A stretch of 64,000 bases of DNA from Gordionus sp. m RMFG-2023 (Eukaryota > Nematomorpha > Gordioida > Chordodea > Parachordodidae): positions 48,337,366 to 48,401,365 of the forward strand of contig NC_088777.1 of assembly GCF_954871325.1 (NCBI RefSeq). Direction: 5' to 3'. Positions 1 through 10,436 of this stretch are shown piece by piece (within the stretch, counting starts at the first letter, position 1; each line of letters starts with the position of its first letter). A model generated the notes under the pieces. It had not been told where the DNA came from and did not search any database. It saw only the letters and a program-made list of their open reading frames with translations. Made by a program: the position numbers and the translations under genes.

Positions 1-168
1 ATTCGAGTAAAAATAAAATTTTATTTAAAAATATTCATTTTTGTTAGTAAACGATTACGAATTAGGAAAAAATATCATAATAACAATATTGAGCATAAAT
101 AATATAATAATGTAAAGTACAAAATAAATAAAAGCGAAACCAGCACAATTATTTAAAATCCTCTTCCT

Positions 169-760
169 CTAATCATCAGGAGAGATCGAATTGATATAAC
201 AAACATAATTAGCCTTAAGAATAGCTAATGCAATCCTCTGCCTTAAGTAAAAGCCTTTCCGAGGTTCTCCAGAATTGATTAGGCCGCCAAAGTCTTTAAA
301 AAACATTTTAGCCAAATCACCATATGTTGCTAAAGTGGAGCAGATGATTGGTACGAATATGTAATTAGAAAAATCAGCGTTCTATTTGATGATCTTAAAA
401 TCTTGCTGTTTAGAGCATCCTTGTTAAAATTAGAAGGGAAGTTTGTGTCCAAACAAGAAAAACCTCATATTTTCCTTGTGACCATGGAATTCGTGTGGAC
501 GTCTACAATCGGATAAAAGACCAGAAGGCTCCAATGAAGTAGGAAAACCAGAACCTAAGTGCAAGAGATATAATTTGATTGCATCTCAGGTGCCGGGTTT
601 GCCGATAGGGATTACGATTACTATGTAAAGTATGAAGCGCCATATTGTCATCATCAGTATGACATTTGCTGCATTTATATGGTAATAAAAAAGAAATGTT
701 AAGTCTTACATAAAGCATAGCTAAGCTAGTGATTGTCCAATTCAAGTTTAAGATTGCTAG
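169..760 (-). pseudogene. LINE copy 1 C-terminal endonuclease region
   Basis: The minus strand encodes a cysteine/histidine cluster (CSKC, then an HTLHS-like segment, then RH.RCNQII) near 700-580 and ends with VPIICSTLATYGDL and GEPRKGFYLRQRIALAIL before the stop at 171-169. The equivalent part of copies 2 and 3 holds EPSGL and RPDG. The cluster corresponds to the CCHC-RHN element that precedes the restriction-like endonuclease in R2-type LINEs. The stretch between 360 and 560 has shifted frame, so the active site is not readable in one frame here. Confidence 0.6.
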
Positions 761-2619
761 ATGGAATAACATCTAAAAATTCATATCTCCAACCTTTGAT
801 AAGTTCATGAATATGGACCTAGCCAAAGGTGAAAGACTAGAAATAACGTAATCAACGGAGTTTTTCACAAGTGGTAGATCACAATCCTTCTGTTTTACAG
901 AGTTCGGAAATATTGATGTGGTTGTCACGGATTTTGACCACTCTGTCCTAGCTTTATTTAAAAAGGGATCGTGGACTGACAGATGTTGGTCGATTAGTCT
1001 ATGTGCCTGAAGGTGGCTAGCAATGAAGGCACATATTGAAATCAACACTGGGGACCTTATACCAAGTCCGTCTTGTTTGGAAGGAAGTGTGGCTTGATGC
1101 CAAGCATTGCCTGTAAACTTGGTATTTAAGCGTCACTAATGATTACTCTTATTCTGGTATCGAATTTTTCCAGATGCAACCTTTCTAAAAATAATGGGCT
1201 CGATTGTAGGTTTTAAAGGATTTTAGGGATGTTGAAGAAATGCCTAAATTTTAGGGATGTTGAAGAAATGCCTAATTAAAAAAAGGCCTTGTGAGCCGAG
1301 AGAGAGGGAAGAATGGGTTTTAAATTTTAACATATATCGTCCATATCGTTAAAAAAATAATTTACTGATTCCTCACCAATGGGAGAGCCCAAATGAGATA
1401 AATTTTTCAAGGGGATATGCTTAAAGCCAAAAACGTTTAATGGAATTGTATTGATTTCATAAAATTCGGTTTTAGTTTGGTTGAATACAAGTCTGAGACT
1501 GTCAGTGGAAGCCTTAATAATATTAACAGCCTTTTCCACCTCAGCAGAATTGCTGGAGATGACATCTTCATCAAACCATAAATATAGGTAGCGAGCAATC
1601 ATTTTTTTATTTTAGTGATCAAATCATGGATACCCAGACAAAATAATATGGAGCCTAGGGGATCACCCTGTTGAACCTTCAGAAGAGGTTAAGATATAAT
1701 AGTCAAATACCAAATGAGATGGTTTTTTATAGGATGAAAGGATATAGTTTGTAAAAGCTGGAAAATGTTTTATGAATTGTGAAATGATTACTTTTCTGTG
1801 AATGCTATTGTAAGCATTTCTAAAGTCGATTTTAACAAGGTGTTTGAACGATTGTAGCATTATGAGTATAAATACGAGTTATATGTGCAGCCGCTTCACA
1901 TCCTGAGCTCGTTCCAACACCTAAATGAAGAGGAAGAAGTGTTTTAGAAACTTGCGCAGAAATCCTGCTAGCTATAAGCTTGGAACATAATCTCCTATAT
2001 ACTACACCAATGGCAATAGGCCTAATATCACCATTCCTACTGAGACCAGTTTGGCCGCAAAAAAGAGGGCCCTTATGAAATCTGGGACCCCACCATTAAT
2101 ACCTTGTTGCATAATTGAGTTATTTTAATAAAGTTATAACCAGGAATCGGTAGTTATTAACTAGAGAAAAATGGAAATCGGTTACTTTCTTTTATTTTGG
2201 GGTTCACTTTATTTTTTGACGAAATAATAATAATGTTTTTTTTTACTTGATTTTCTTTCTTCTTTTTTTTCTTGAAAAATAGCAAACACAAAACAAAACT
2301 TTTTCAAAATCAAAAAGACTAAACTTTATTCATCAAATTCTTTAATATTTTACGTATAATTTTTTTTTTAATAATCAATTATTTTTATTATAATTTTAAA
2401 AATAAATATAACTAAAATTGCGACGATGATAAAATTACTATAACTAATTAAATTAACATCTAAAATTACGACAATAATAATATTAATAAAACTAATGGCC
2501 TCATATCACAATTTTATCCAATAAAGAGGTTTGACTGTTGAGGATGGGAGTAATTAAATCTTGAAGAAATAAAGTGATACCTTCAAATCCAGGGGCCACG
2601 TCCTTCTTAAAAGATCTCA

Positions 2620-3504
2620 CTATTTAAATATTTCTTTCGAAGTGAAAATTGGAGAAGGGTTCTTGGTTTCATAAATCATTAGAGCTTCAAGTGTCTGGGG
2701 ATGCTTATCTAGTAGTCCTTGGTATGACACCGCGTCCTCTGGTGCAAGTGTGTCAAAGGAGCTACATAGTCTGAGAGCACCATTTATATCTAGATTGTTT
2801 ATTTTGTTATCGATTAGTTTCACCTTGAAATTTAAGTCGTCCTGTTTTTTGATGCAGGTGTGAATTATGATATAAAGGGGTTCATAATTGATATTAGAAG
2901 ATGCGAGTTTAATATTTTTAGTAGAAGAATTACCATTCACAGCAAGAATTTGGAAAGATTTGTGGCCGAATATAAGAAAGGCCAGCCTATATCCTAAGAG
3001 GAAAATTTTTTTTAACAACCTATCAATGCATTGAGCATAATTGGTAGTAACAACTTGTCTGGCATCACATGGAATTCTAGAAATCAAACGAGGTTTGGGC
3101 AGTCCAAGGAATGGGTCAATAAAGGAATTGGTGAAATGAATATCAGGGATATTAGATTCGAGAATGCTTGATGTTGCAATATTATCATGACTTGATGTAG
3201 ATGGAACAAATGACTGTGTCACAGGATTTAAGGGGGAACTGTGGGGGATTGTTAGGAGAGAAATAGAGGGGACTGAGCCAGAAAGGGGGCATCTTTCTCC
3301 ATTCACACTATGGGCCCTTAAACGGCCATTCCAAGGCATTAAAATAGAGTTTCTACATTGAAAACATAAACTTCTGTCCAACATAATATGCGGGTTTAAC
3401 ATTGGGTATACAATCTGATGATCATCTATTAATATTTTTATTAAATCATCAGAAAATAAAAACTGATCACCAACTTTTTTGAATGCAAGCATATGTTGTT
3501 GCAT
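2620..3504 (-). CDS. N-terminal ORF of LINE copy 1, C2HC finger
   Basis: This 294-residue open stretch begins at an ATG at 3504. Residues 47-72 form a CX2C...H...C cluster (C47, C50, H65, C72), a single zinc-finger-like unit typical of the nucleic-acid-binding N-terminus of RLE-type LINE proteins. Further on, residues near 138-150 read PRLISRIPCDARQ and residues near 238-255 read NLDINGALRLCSSFDTLAP. Matching motifs occur in LINE copy 2 (NLDIKGALRLASSSDTLAP) and, more weakly, in copy 3. The frame closes before the RT, so the ORF is a fragment of the larger LINE protein rather than a host gene. Function beyond DNA or RNA binding is unknown. Confidence 0.65.
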   Translation of the reverse strand: MQQHMLAFKKVGDQFLFSDDLIKILIDDHQIVYPMLNPHIMLDRSLCFQCRNSILMPWNGRLRAHSVNGERCPLSGSVPSISLLTIPHSSPLNPVTQSFVPSTSSHDNIATSSILESNIPDIHFTNSFIDPFLGLPKPRLISRIPCDARQVVTTNYAQCIDRLLKKIFLLGYRLAFLIFGHKSFQILAVNGNSSTKNIKLASSNINYEPLYIIIHTCIKKQDDLNFKVKLIDNKINNLDINGALRLCSSFDTLAPEDAVSYQGLLDKHPQTLEALMIYETKNPSPIFTSKEIFK

Positions 3505-4342
3505 AAGAATCTATATTACTTTCATTAATAATGATTACTCATACAAGAATGACATATATGTATTAAGTTATTATTAAAATTATTAATATTGTAATGTAGT
3601 TGAATAAATTTTAAGTTATTTCTTTCATATTTATTATATAAGGATGATTAAAATTCTATATATTAATATTGTAATGTAATTGCATAAATATTAGGTTATT
3701 TCTTTCAATAATATTGATCACGTAAGAATGATATTTTTATTGCATCTCATCCTCAGGTTTTCATAATCAATTCATATTATAATTAATATTCATCCGGATA
3801 AACATTTTTTAATGAAAGTTGTAGTTTATAAATAAATATACAATATATACACTATGATGTGCAATATATGATAAATAATTATATTTTTCCATGAAATTTT
3901 TATTAAATATAAATTTTAAAAGAAATAAATATATCAATGAATTTTTTTATAAGATGCCAAATGAAGTTTATTTTAATATTGGTGGCATTTCAAATATAAG
4001 TTAGAGATGGATTATTTTTAAAATATTATATTAGGAACAAAATAAGCATTATTTAAATATAATTATTATTTTTTATTTGTATATATAATTATAAATAATC
4101 GATTATTTAATCATTAGCAATTAAATATATATGATTATAAATAATAGATTATTTAATCATAAGCAATATTTATATTATTAAAAAGACAAATTATAATCTT
4201 ATATTTGATGTTCCTTGAATTTACATCTCTCATTATTCGACTCAATAATCTTAAAAAAATAAAGATGAGCTCTTGAAATGAAACAATATATTTTTTTTTT
4301 TTAGTATATTAAAATATTTAATTTCGCGTAAATATACATACA
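3505..4342. repeat. AT-rich spacer with two short tandem duplications
   Basis: No gene is visible between LINE copies 1 and 2. At about 3,515-3,735 a unit of roughly 80 bp starting TATTAATATTGTAATG occurs at 3,581 and again at 3,661, with a weaker partial copy upstream. At 4,088-4,170 a 46-bp unit starting ATTATAAATAATC is duplicated. Both look like local replication slippage in AT-rich DNA. Confidence 0.55.
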
Positions 4343-5005
4343 TTAAAAAAAAATACTGTATTTATAAAAATAATAAATATATATATAATTACAATAAAAT
4401 ATAAGTAATTTTTGTTGTACATAACATAATTTAAGAAAAATATATAATTTAGTAAGTAGACGCCTTGGGTCTCCCGATTTTGTTCTTAAGGTTCTGCCAA
4501 TCTTTTTAATTAGGCTAAGAGCCTGACTTCCAAGAGATGTTAAAGTTGTCGTGACAACTGGTACGAATTTATACTCATCTGGAATATCCACATATTTATT
4601 TGTTTTAAAATCTTTGGTGTATTTTAAAATGTCTTTATTGATGTTGGAGGGTGAGAGGGGGTCAACGCAGGAGAAATCCCACGCTAGAAATTGGCCATTC
4701 TCCCAAGGAATTTGTGTAATTCCATCGGGTCGTCCCCCATCCGTAAAGAGACCTGAGGGCTCTAAAGTGGCAGGAATACCTGCTGACTGTAAAGCTCGTT
4801 TTATGAGAGCATTACACCTGTTATGCTGCATTGAGCTTCCACTGCAAAAGATGAATTGGAGGCAATGACGACCAGTTTGACTTACTGGCCTTTTGCACTT
4901 GGCGTACTTATATGAAACTGAGGTTGTTACATTTAATCGAATGGCTACAGCAAAACTGAATTCTTGATTTGAAATCGAGATCAAGATTTTTAGAGGGGAT
5001 GGCAT
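4343..5005 (-). CDS. LINE copy 2 C-terminal zinc cluster and PD-(D/E)XK-like nuclease
   Basis: The 220-residue open frame reads YKYAKCKRPVSQTGRHC, then a cysteine and QHNRCN at about residues 38-66: the C-C-H-C cluster followed by an RHN-like triad. Next come LEPSGLF, GGRPDGI and a tryptophan-aspartate pair (LAWDF) at about residues 80-112. In restriction-like endonucleases of R2-type LINEs the nuclease core is E...(R/K)PD...D, and these residues align in that order. The end, SLIKKIGRTLRTKSGDPRR, matches copies 1 and 3. The role in the family is DNA cleavage during target-primed reverse transcription. This frame is a fragment of the LINE polyprotein; the activity of this copy is doubtful. Confidence 0.7.
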   Translation of the reverse strand: MPSPLKILISISNQEFSFAVAIRLNVTTSVSYKYAKCKRPVSQTGRHCLQFIFCSGSSMQHNRCNALIKRALQSAGIPATLEPSGLFTDGGRPDGITQIPWENGQFLAWDFSCVDPLSPSNINKDILKYTKDFKTNKYVDIPDEYKFVPVVTTTLTSLGSQALSLIKKIGRTLRTKSGDPRRLLTKLYIFLKLCYVQQKLLIFYCNYIYIYYFYKYSIFF

Positions 5006-6379
5006 CTAAGTATTCATGTCCTGAACCTTGGTTGAGGGAAGCTAATAGGGCATGATCTTCAGATTGCAGTGTCGAAAATGAAATCATCCGGATTATCCCA
5101 ATCCTTTTGTTTATGGGAGGCTGGTGGTATCTCCAACTGAGGCTTTCCATATGACATAAGCTTCGTCAAGCAGTGCATCTGAGGTCAGGTGATCAGTTAT
5201 TATTTTGGAGCTTGCCAATCTGGGCGAAATGAAACCACTAATTGATAAGGCTATGGGTGATCGTAACCCGAAGCCTCCTTTATTGCAGGGGAGAGTGGCT
5301 TGATGCCACGAATTGAAGTTAAATTTGAGGTTAGTTATTTTTTCCATGATGTTTTTAATTATGGATTCATATGCTCTTAAGGGTTTGGGATGTTTAAAAA
5401 TAGCAGTTGACCGTAGAGCATATAGGATCTTTGGTATATTGAAGAAATTTTTTATTAAGAAGAAAGATTTATGCGTGGGATTGCATAAGTAGTCCCTCCA
5501 TATTGTTTAAATTATTCGAAGTAGCCTGGAAAAAGGCTTCAACTGCTAAGCAACCCCCAACTGGTGAGCCAAGATGTGTTAGTTCTTCGGCCATAACCTC
5601 TTTAAAGGCGTGACACTTAGGAGATTGAGAAGTGAGCTGACAGAATTCTGTTTTGTCGACGTTTAAGAGAAGGCCTATGTCTTACCAATCCTTTTGCAAA
5701 ATTTCTAGGACTTTGTCTATCTCTTCTGGGCTTCCGCTTATAATCCCGTCATCTATGTACCAGATATGAAGATCTAACAGGCAACTGCTTTTGATTTTTT
5801 TAACTAGATTGTCTATTCCTAGACAAAATATTATCGACCCTAGGGGATCACCCTGTTAAATTCCTTCTGAAGAAGAAAGCCTATATTTACCATATTGTAA
5901 GATAGAGGGATTCGCATAGCAGCTTAAAATGTAGCTGGAGTAGCATGGGAAGCTATTGATAAAGGATTTAGGAAGACAGATCGTTTTATTGTGTTATATG
6001 CATTGTTAAAGGCAATTTTAATTAGGTGTTTATTTAGAGGATTATTTTGAAGATAGATTCGGGTTATATGAGCGGCAGACTCGTAGCCGCCTTTGGCACC
6101 AACCCCTAGTTGAGTTGAAGTGAGAATTGTAGAGACTTTCTCATTGATTCGAGCCGAAATTAATTTTGATACTAATCTCCTAAAGAGGGTGCCTATGGCA
6201 ATTGGGCGTAAGTCTTTGTTGGGTTTTGTAAGAGCTATTATTTTGCTCCAAACATAACTGGCTGAGCGAAGATAGGAACGTCACCATGTAGATCCTGTTA
6301 CAAAGGAGAGTTACACTGTTGAGTAGAGTAGTTTGAGAATTTAGAAGAGGGATTGTTAGGTCTTGAAGATATATCGGTC

Positions 6380-6967
6380 TCATGCCTTCAAAACCATGTG
6401 CAGAATCTTGGTTGAGATTGCTTTTCTCACTTCCTCTGGGGTAAATTCTATTGGATAAGATGTGGCATTTACACCAGGTAATTCAGTTGTAGATGCCTGA
6501 TGTGTGGGGTGCTTCATAGTCAATCGGGTATAAGTTTGAAAATTAATGGGGGCTAGTGTGTCTGATGAAGAGGCCAGACGGAGTGCCCCTTTTATATCTA
6601 AATTATCGATTTTTTTTCTCATTAAATTTACTTTTATCTTAAAAGGATTTATGGATAACTTAGGTGTGGAAGTTATGTCCATTGAAATGTTGTCTAGATC
6701 ATTTATCCTGTTCTTAATTTGTTGAGTGAGGGACAGTTTGCTTTTGTCAGTTGGAACCTGAAAGGCATGGAAGCCAAATAAGAGAAACTCTTTCCAGTGC
6801 TGTGGGGAGTTAAAATTGGTTAGAAGGTTATTAATAGTTTTAATATATGATTTAGCCGCAAGAAGCCTGGCTTCCCGTGGGATTCTTGAGATAATATGAG
6901 ATTTAGGTAAATTCATCGGAGAAGGAGGGTATTGGTTACTCATTGGAAGTACAGGGTGAGTCCTCAT
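6380..6967 (-). CDS. LINE copy 2 N-terminal linker region
   Basis: A 195-residue open stretch begins at an ATG at 6967 and precedes the RT. It contains IISRIPREARLLAAKSYIK near residue 25-42 and NLDIKGALRLASSSDTLAP near residue 123, then FTPEEVRKAIS near the end, the start of the RT-proximal segment. These motifs recur in copy 1. It carries no host domain. The zinc-finger part lies upstream at about 7.17-7.08 kb in another frame. Confidence 0.6.
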   Translation of the reverse strand: MRTHPVLPMSNQYPPSPMNLPKSHIISRIPREARLLAAKSYIKTINNLLTNFNSPQHWKEFLLFGFHAFQVPTDKSKLSLTQQIKNRINDLDNISMDITSTPKLSINPFKIKVNLMRKKIDNLDIKGALRLASSSDTLAPINFQTYTRLTMKHPTHQASTTELPGVNATSYPIEFTPEEVRKAISTKILHMVLKA

Positions 6968-7200
6968 TAACAGATAAATTATTAATTGTGGTGAGAGCTG
7001 GGATATGTGAAGGGGATGTTAATGTTAAATGCAATAGAGAAAATGGAGGGGGGATAGGATTGGTAAAGGTAACTGATGTGATAAATGACACTAGTTACCA
7101 CTTTTACCGAGCTTCCTTAGGGTTCCGTTTTTGTTGATTAAGGTATGTAGCCCACAGTTTGGACATTTTTTTCTAATTGGGATATGTGTAGAAGGATTTA

Positions 7201-8289
7201 TATTTATAGGGGGAGGGGCAAGGTGAAGGGAATTGAAATTTTTGTGTTATTGTTTTTCTTAGAGGGGGAATAAGATGGATATATTTTTAAAAAAAATTTA
7301 AAAATAAGAAGAAAAAAAAGAACTCGAAATAAAATAGTTGAAAATTATCGTTAAATTTATTTTATTTTAATTAAATGGATGTTAAGAGGATGTTATTTAA
7401 ATAAATAAACAATAAGCAATTAACATTGACGTAAATGGGCCATTAGTAAGTAAAAATGGTGGATAATAATATACTTGAAATGACGCAAAATTTTTCGTGG
7501 AAGAAGGTAATGTTATCAGCGAAACAAAAAAAAAAGGGCACGGAAATATCCGATATGAGAAGGGAACTCATTTTTTTGAGACTCTTGAAGAATATCGATT
7601 GAGAAAAGATAAATATAATTTGAATTATTTTGAGAGATTAGTGTAGTGTGATTCATCTAGATTTGTTTTCGCAAGTAATTTGGAGAATTAATCAATTGAC
7701 TATCCCTTTGGTTGAAGATAGGCTATGGTCGTCTTTAAAGGGCTTGTAACCATTCGGTTTTATAATGTTTATGCTACGATAAAATATATTTTGTTGATAT
7801 GTAGCAATAGGTATAAGTTTGTATAATTTTGTGGTTGGAGTGATACTCAAGATTAAATTAGTTAAGGAATTAAACGGTCCAGAACCAAGGAGAATGATAT
7901 AATTGAAGGAGTTATTTTAGTTTTTATAATTATAGGAATTTAATAATAAATTATTTTACAAACTTTTTCTTTTATTAATAATCTTCAATTTCTTTATTAA
8001 AATATAATTATGTCGTTTTTAGGTTAAAAAGAATTATTGAAATATTCTTAAAACATAAATTATAATTAAACAGTTAGGTTTTATATTATTATTGCCTCTA
8101 TATTTATAATATTAAAAATTTAAATTCATGTTATGAATATTTTTTTTTAGATTTACCGTCTCAAAAACATAGGGGCCATTTATATCAAAATCTCACAACC
8201 CCTTAGTGGGATTTTGATGGTGTGAGATTTCGAAATCTTATAGATCACTCTCACACGTTACACCAGGGGAAAGTCTGGGTTTGAATAAT
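7201..8289. other. AT-rich gene-free stretch
   Basis: No coding signal or known repeat was recognised. A small hairpin is present at about 8,186-8,229, where AAATCTCACA pairs with TGTGAGATTT across a short loop. Confidence 0.4.
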
Positions 8290-9158
8290 ATAAAAATTCT
8301 AGAGTTTTGATAAAAAAAAAATTTGAACAAAAATTTTTGAATAAGAAAGACTTTTGATCAAATTTTACTTAAAAATTGTCAAAATTTTTGCAATCTTTCC
8401 AAAATGAAATCACAATATATATATATAAGTTTTCCAAACTTCTCAAAAATTCTTAACGAAAAAAATGATTTTCTATTTAAATATTTCTTTTAAAGATAAC
8501 TTTTTTTTTTGTTGTTCGAAGCATAATTTAAAACTATTATTTTTGAAACCGCTCATAAACATTTAAATTTGTATATGTTAGCGGCAAATTATTTTCTAAC
8601 CCATCAGTATTTTTTTTAACTTTAAATAATTTCTTGAGCGTTTTATCAGGAATCTGATTTTACATGTTTAGAATGCTTAGCTTATCAATTGTAGACAATT
8701 TTGCTGTTAACCTTCGAGAGTCATTCATTATTTTTTTTTAAAAAAAAACCTTGGAAAAACTAAATTATATATTTAAATATTCATGGCTAAATTGTCTGAA
8801 AATCATAGGGTAGGTATTCCAAACATGGTGGATTATATTAATGGTATAATCAGATTTTAAATTCAAAAAAAACTGGCTCAAAGAATGATCTAAAGTTGAT
8901 AATATAACACATTACCGGAAAAAAACAAATTGATGCTAACATATATATTTAATAAATTAAGATGGTTTCGTACATATTATTTGGGAAATCTGGTGTTATT
9001 TGATTCTTATCAATAATTTTGACTAAAGTTTGCTTCCCAAAACGTTCCCTTTCCAGTTATCTACTATAAGTACAATGTAAAAGCTTTTCTTTTTTAAAGT
9101 ATATAATTTTTATATGTATAAATCAAATTTATCCTCCATCTACATTTTTTTTAATGAT

Positions 9159-10436
9159 TTAAACATTGATACATAGGTAAAATTTTTTTGTACATACTCT
9201 ATTTTTGAAATGTTTAACAGATTTTCTTAAAAGTGATATAACTTCATCGCTGTAACCAGGATTAAAGATGAGATTAAGATAGAACGTAAGTATAACGTAC
9301 ATATATTCCAATGAGGTACAAATATTAAAAACCAATTCTTCATAGTCTGATATATTATGAGGTTTCCTTGAGTGGATGTATATTAAGTATAGAGACTTCG
9401 GAAATAGGAAAATAAAATATTCTAACATATTTATGAGTACCATTCTTTTATTTATATTGTATTCTGTCCATTTAAATTTTATTTTGAGTTCTTCAGCAAC
9501 GATCAAATCTGGGGGACTTGTAGTCCTATCGTATTTGCGGGTTTTTATGGAATCGTTCACTCTTACTTTTACATTGATAATGGTGGGTTGGAATGTTAAG
9601 TTGGAATTCATCTCAATTCGCTCTCGTTTTTGATTTAACAATTTAAGATTAGATTTATATTTCAGCAACTTCTTCCTATGCTTCAAGGACCAGATGTTAA
9701 AAATAATGATCATACTTACTGGTAAGAATTTTGTCGAAAATTCTCTCAGGAGTCCATACGTTATCCAAGCTTTTACCTCCCACGAAATTTTGTGATGTAA
9801 AAAATTTGGCGGGTACAACATGAAGGTTTCAAAATTCATGTCGCAAATATTAATCTTGACCACTTGGAACCACCAAGCAGAGGGTAAAAACCATATTAGT
9901 ACATAAAAGAAGCATCCCAAGATCATAAATTTGATCCCACGTATGGTGAAATGTTGCTTGTAATAGAGGGGATACAATATGGCTACTATTTGGGCAAAGG
10001 CGAATAGGACGTATATATTGAAGGAGAGGTTCAAAAATATCCTGGAAAGTGGGAACACTATATTAGCCAGGTAATGTCTCAAAGCTTTGCCATACCAAAA
10101 TTTCCATTGCCCATATTTTGCAAAGCTCGCTAGCAAGGGATACAGTAGCATAAATTTCAAGGTAACCAGATTTATCGCGTAAAAGGTTTTCATCAAAATC
10201 ACTCTTACATATTTCGACTCATCCTTCCAGGCTGCATAAAGTCCCATCGCATTTCCTATCACACCCATTACCCACATAAACAAATTAAAAATCATCATGT
10301 AGAATTCAAGCTTCTCGAAGGTCTTCAAAGGGCAATATATACTGGTGTTATTATAATATTTGTCCAAGAATATGTGTTGATTTAATGATAAAAAATGGTA
10401 GACATATGATACGTTTTCTGTAGAGTTCAAAATCAT
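9159..10436 (-). CDS. 7TM receptor-like protein, copy A (uninterrupted, 425 aa)
   Basis: A single uninterrupted frame from ATG at 10436 to the stop at 9159. The N-terminus has three N-glycosylation sequons (N4, N8, N30). TM1 carries GVIGNA (N62, like N1.50); TM2 spans about 79-100; TM3 about 123-155; TM4 has W182 (like W4.50); TM5 about 226-250 has P239; the third intracellular loop is about 80 residues and basic; TM6 has P346; TM7 ends NPGY (392-395). This pattern fits a rhodopsin-class GPCR located in the plasma membrane. Odd points: the DRY triplet at the end of TM3 is replaced (AQI at 148-150), TM3 lacks the usual cysteine, and NPxxY is shortened. Close relatives lie in arms B and C. The ligand is unknown and no subfamily is recognised. 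A chemosensory or orphan receptor is an inference only. Confidence 0.7.
   Translation of the reverse strand: MILNSTENVSYVYHFLSLNQHIFLDKYYNNTSIYCPLKTFEKLEFYMMIFNLFMWVMGVIGNAMGLYAAWKDESKYVRVILMKTFYAINLVTLKFMLLYPLLASFAKYGQWKFWYGKALRHYLANIVFPLSRIFLNLSFNIYVLFAFAQIVAILYPLYYKQHFTIRGIKFMILGCFFYVLIWFLPSAWWFQVVKINICDMNFETFMLYPPNFLHHKISWEVKAWITYGLLREFSTKFLPVSMIIIFNIWSLKHRKKLLKYKSNLKLLNQKRERIEMNSNLTFQPTIINVKVRVNDSIKTRKYDRTTSPPDLIVAEELKIKFKWTEYNINKRMVLINMLEYFIFLFPKSLYLIYIHSRKPHNISDYEELVFNICTSLEYMYVILTFYLNLIFNPGYSDEVISLLRKSVKHFKNRVCTKKFYLCINV

Larger units (their letters stand above)
169..3504 (-). mobile_element. Degenerate LINE copy 1 with restriction-like endonuclease (R2-like)
   Basis: Reading the minus strand from 3504 down, there is a zinc-finger N-terminal region, a central reverse transcriptase (RT) and a C-terminal endonuclease, ending at a stop at 171-169. 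RT landmarks are RPIAIGVVYRRLCSKL near 2.0 kb, GCEAAAHITRIY near 1.9 kb and KIDFRNAYNSI near 1.83 kb. The C-terminus reads GEPRKGFYLRQRI near 0.26 kb. The order RT, then a C/H-rich cluster, then EPSGL...RPDG...WD (best seen in copies 2 and 3) is the plan of LINEs that use a PD-(D/E)XK nuclease for target-primed insertion. Several frame changes and stops break the RT, so it is not functional as read. The 3' untranslated end probably runs to or past position 1. The R2-like assignment is inferred from architecture; the exact clade is open. Confidence 0.72.
4343..7200 (-). mobile_element. Degenerate LINE copy 2, same RLE-LINE family
   Basis: This is the best preserved LINE of the family. On the minus strand: a cysteine-rich start near 7.17 kb (KKCPNCG), the linker SHIISRIPREAR near 6.9 kb, NLDIKGALRLASSSDTLAP near 6.6 kb, RT text LRPIAIGTLFRRLVSKL near 6.19 kb, QLGVGAKGGYESAAHITRIY near 6.1 kb, and an RT active-site box WYIDDG near 5.76 kb. 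The endonuclease follows at 5.0-4.4 kb. Motif A reads IKIAFNNAYNTI where copy 1 reads KIDFRNAYNSI, so the expected catalytic Asp is Ala. Frame changes separate the blocks, so it is dead as a single protein. It lies upstream of copy 1 in the same orientation, about 0.8 kb away. Confidence 0.75.

Noticed and set aside
4551-4868. A 105-residue plus-strand frame
   Set aside because: It lies antisense to the LINE copy 2 endonuclease, which has recognisable motifs; the plus frame has none.
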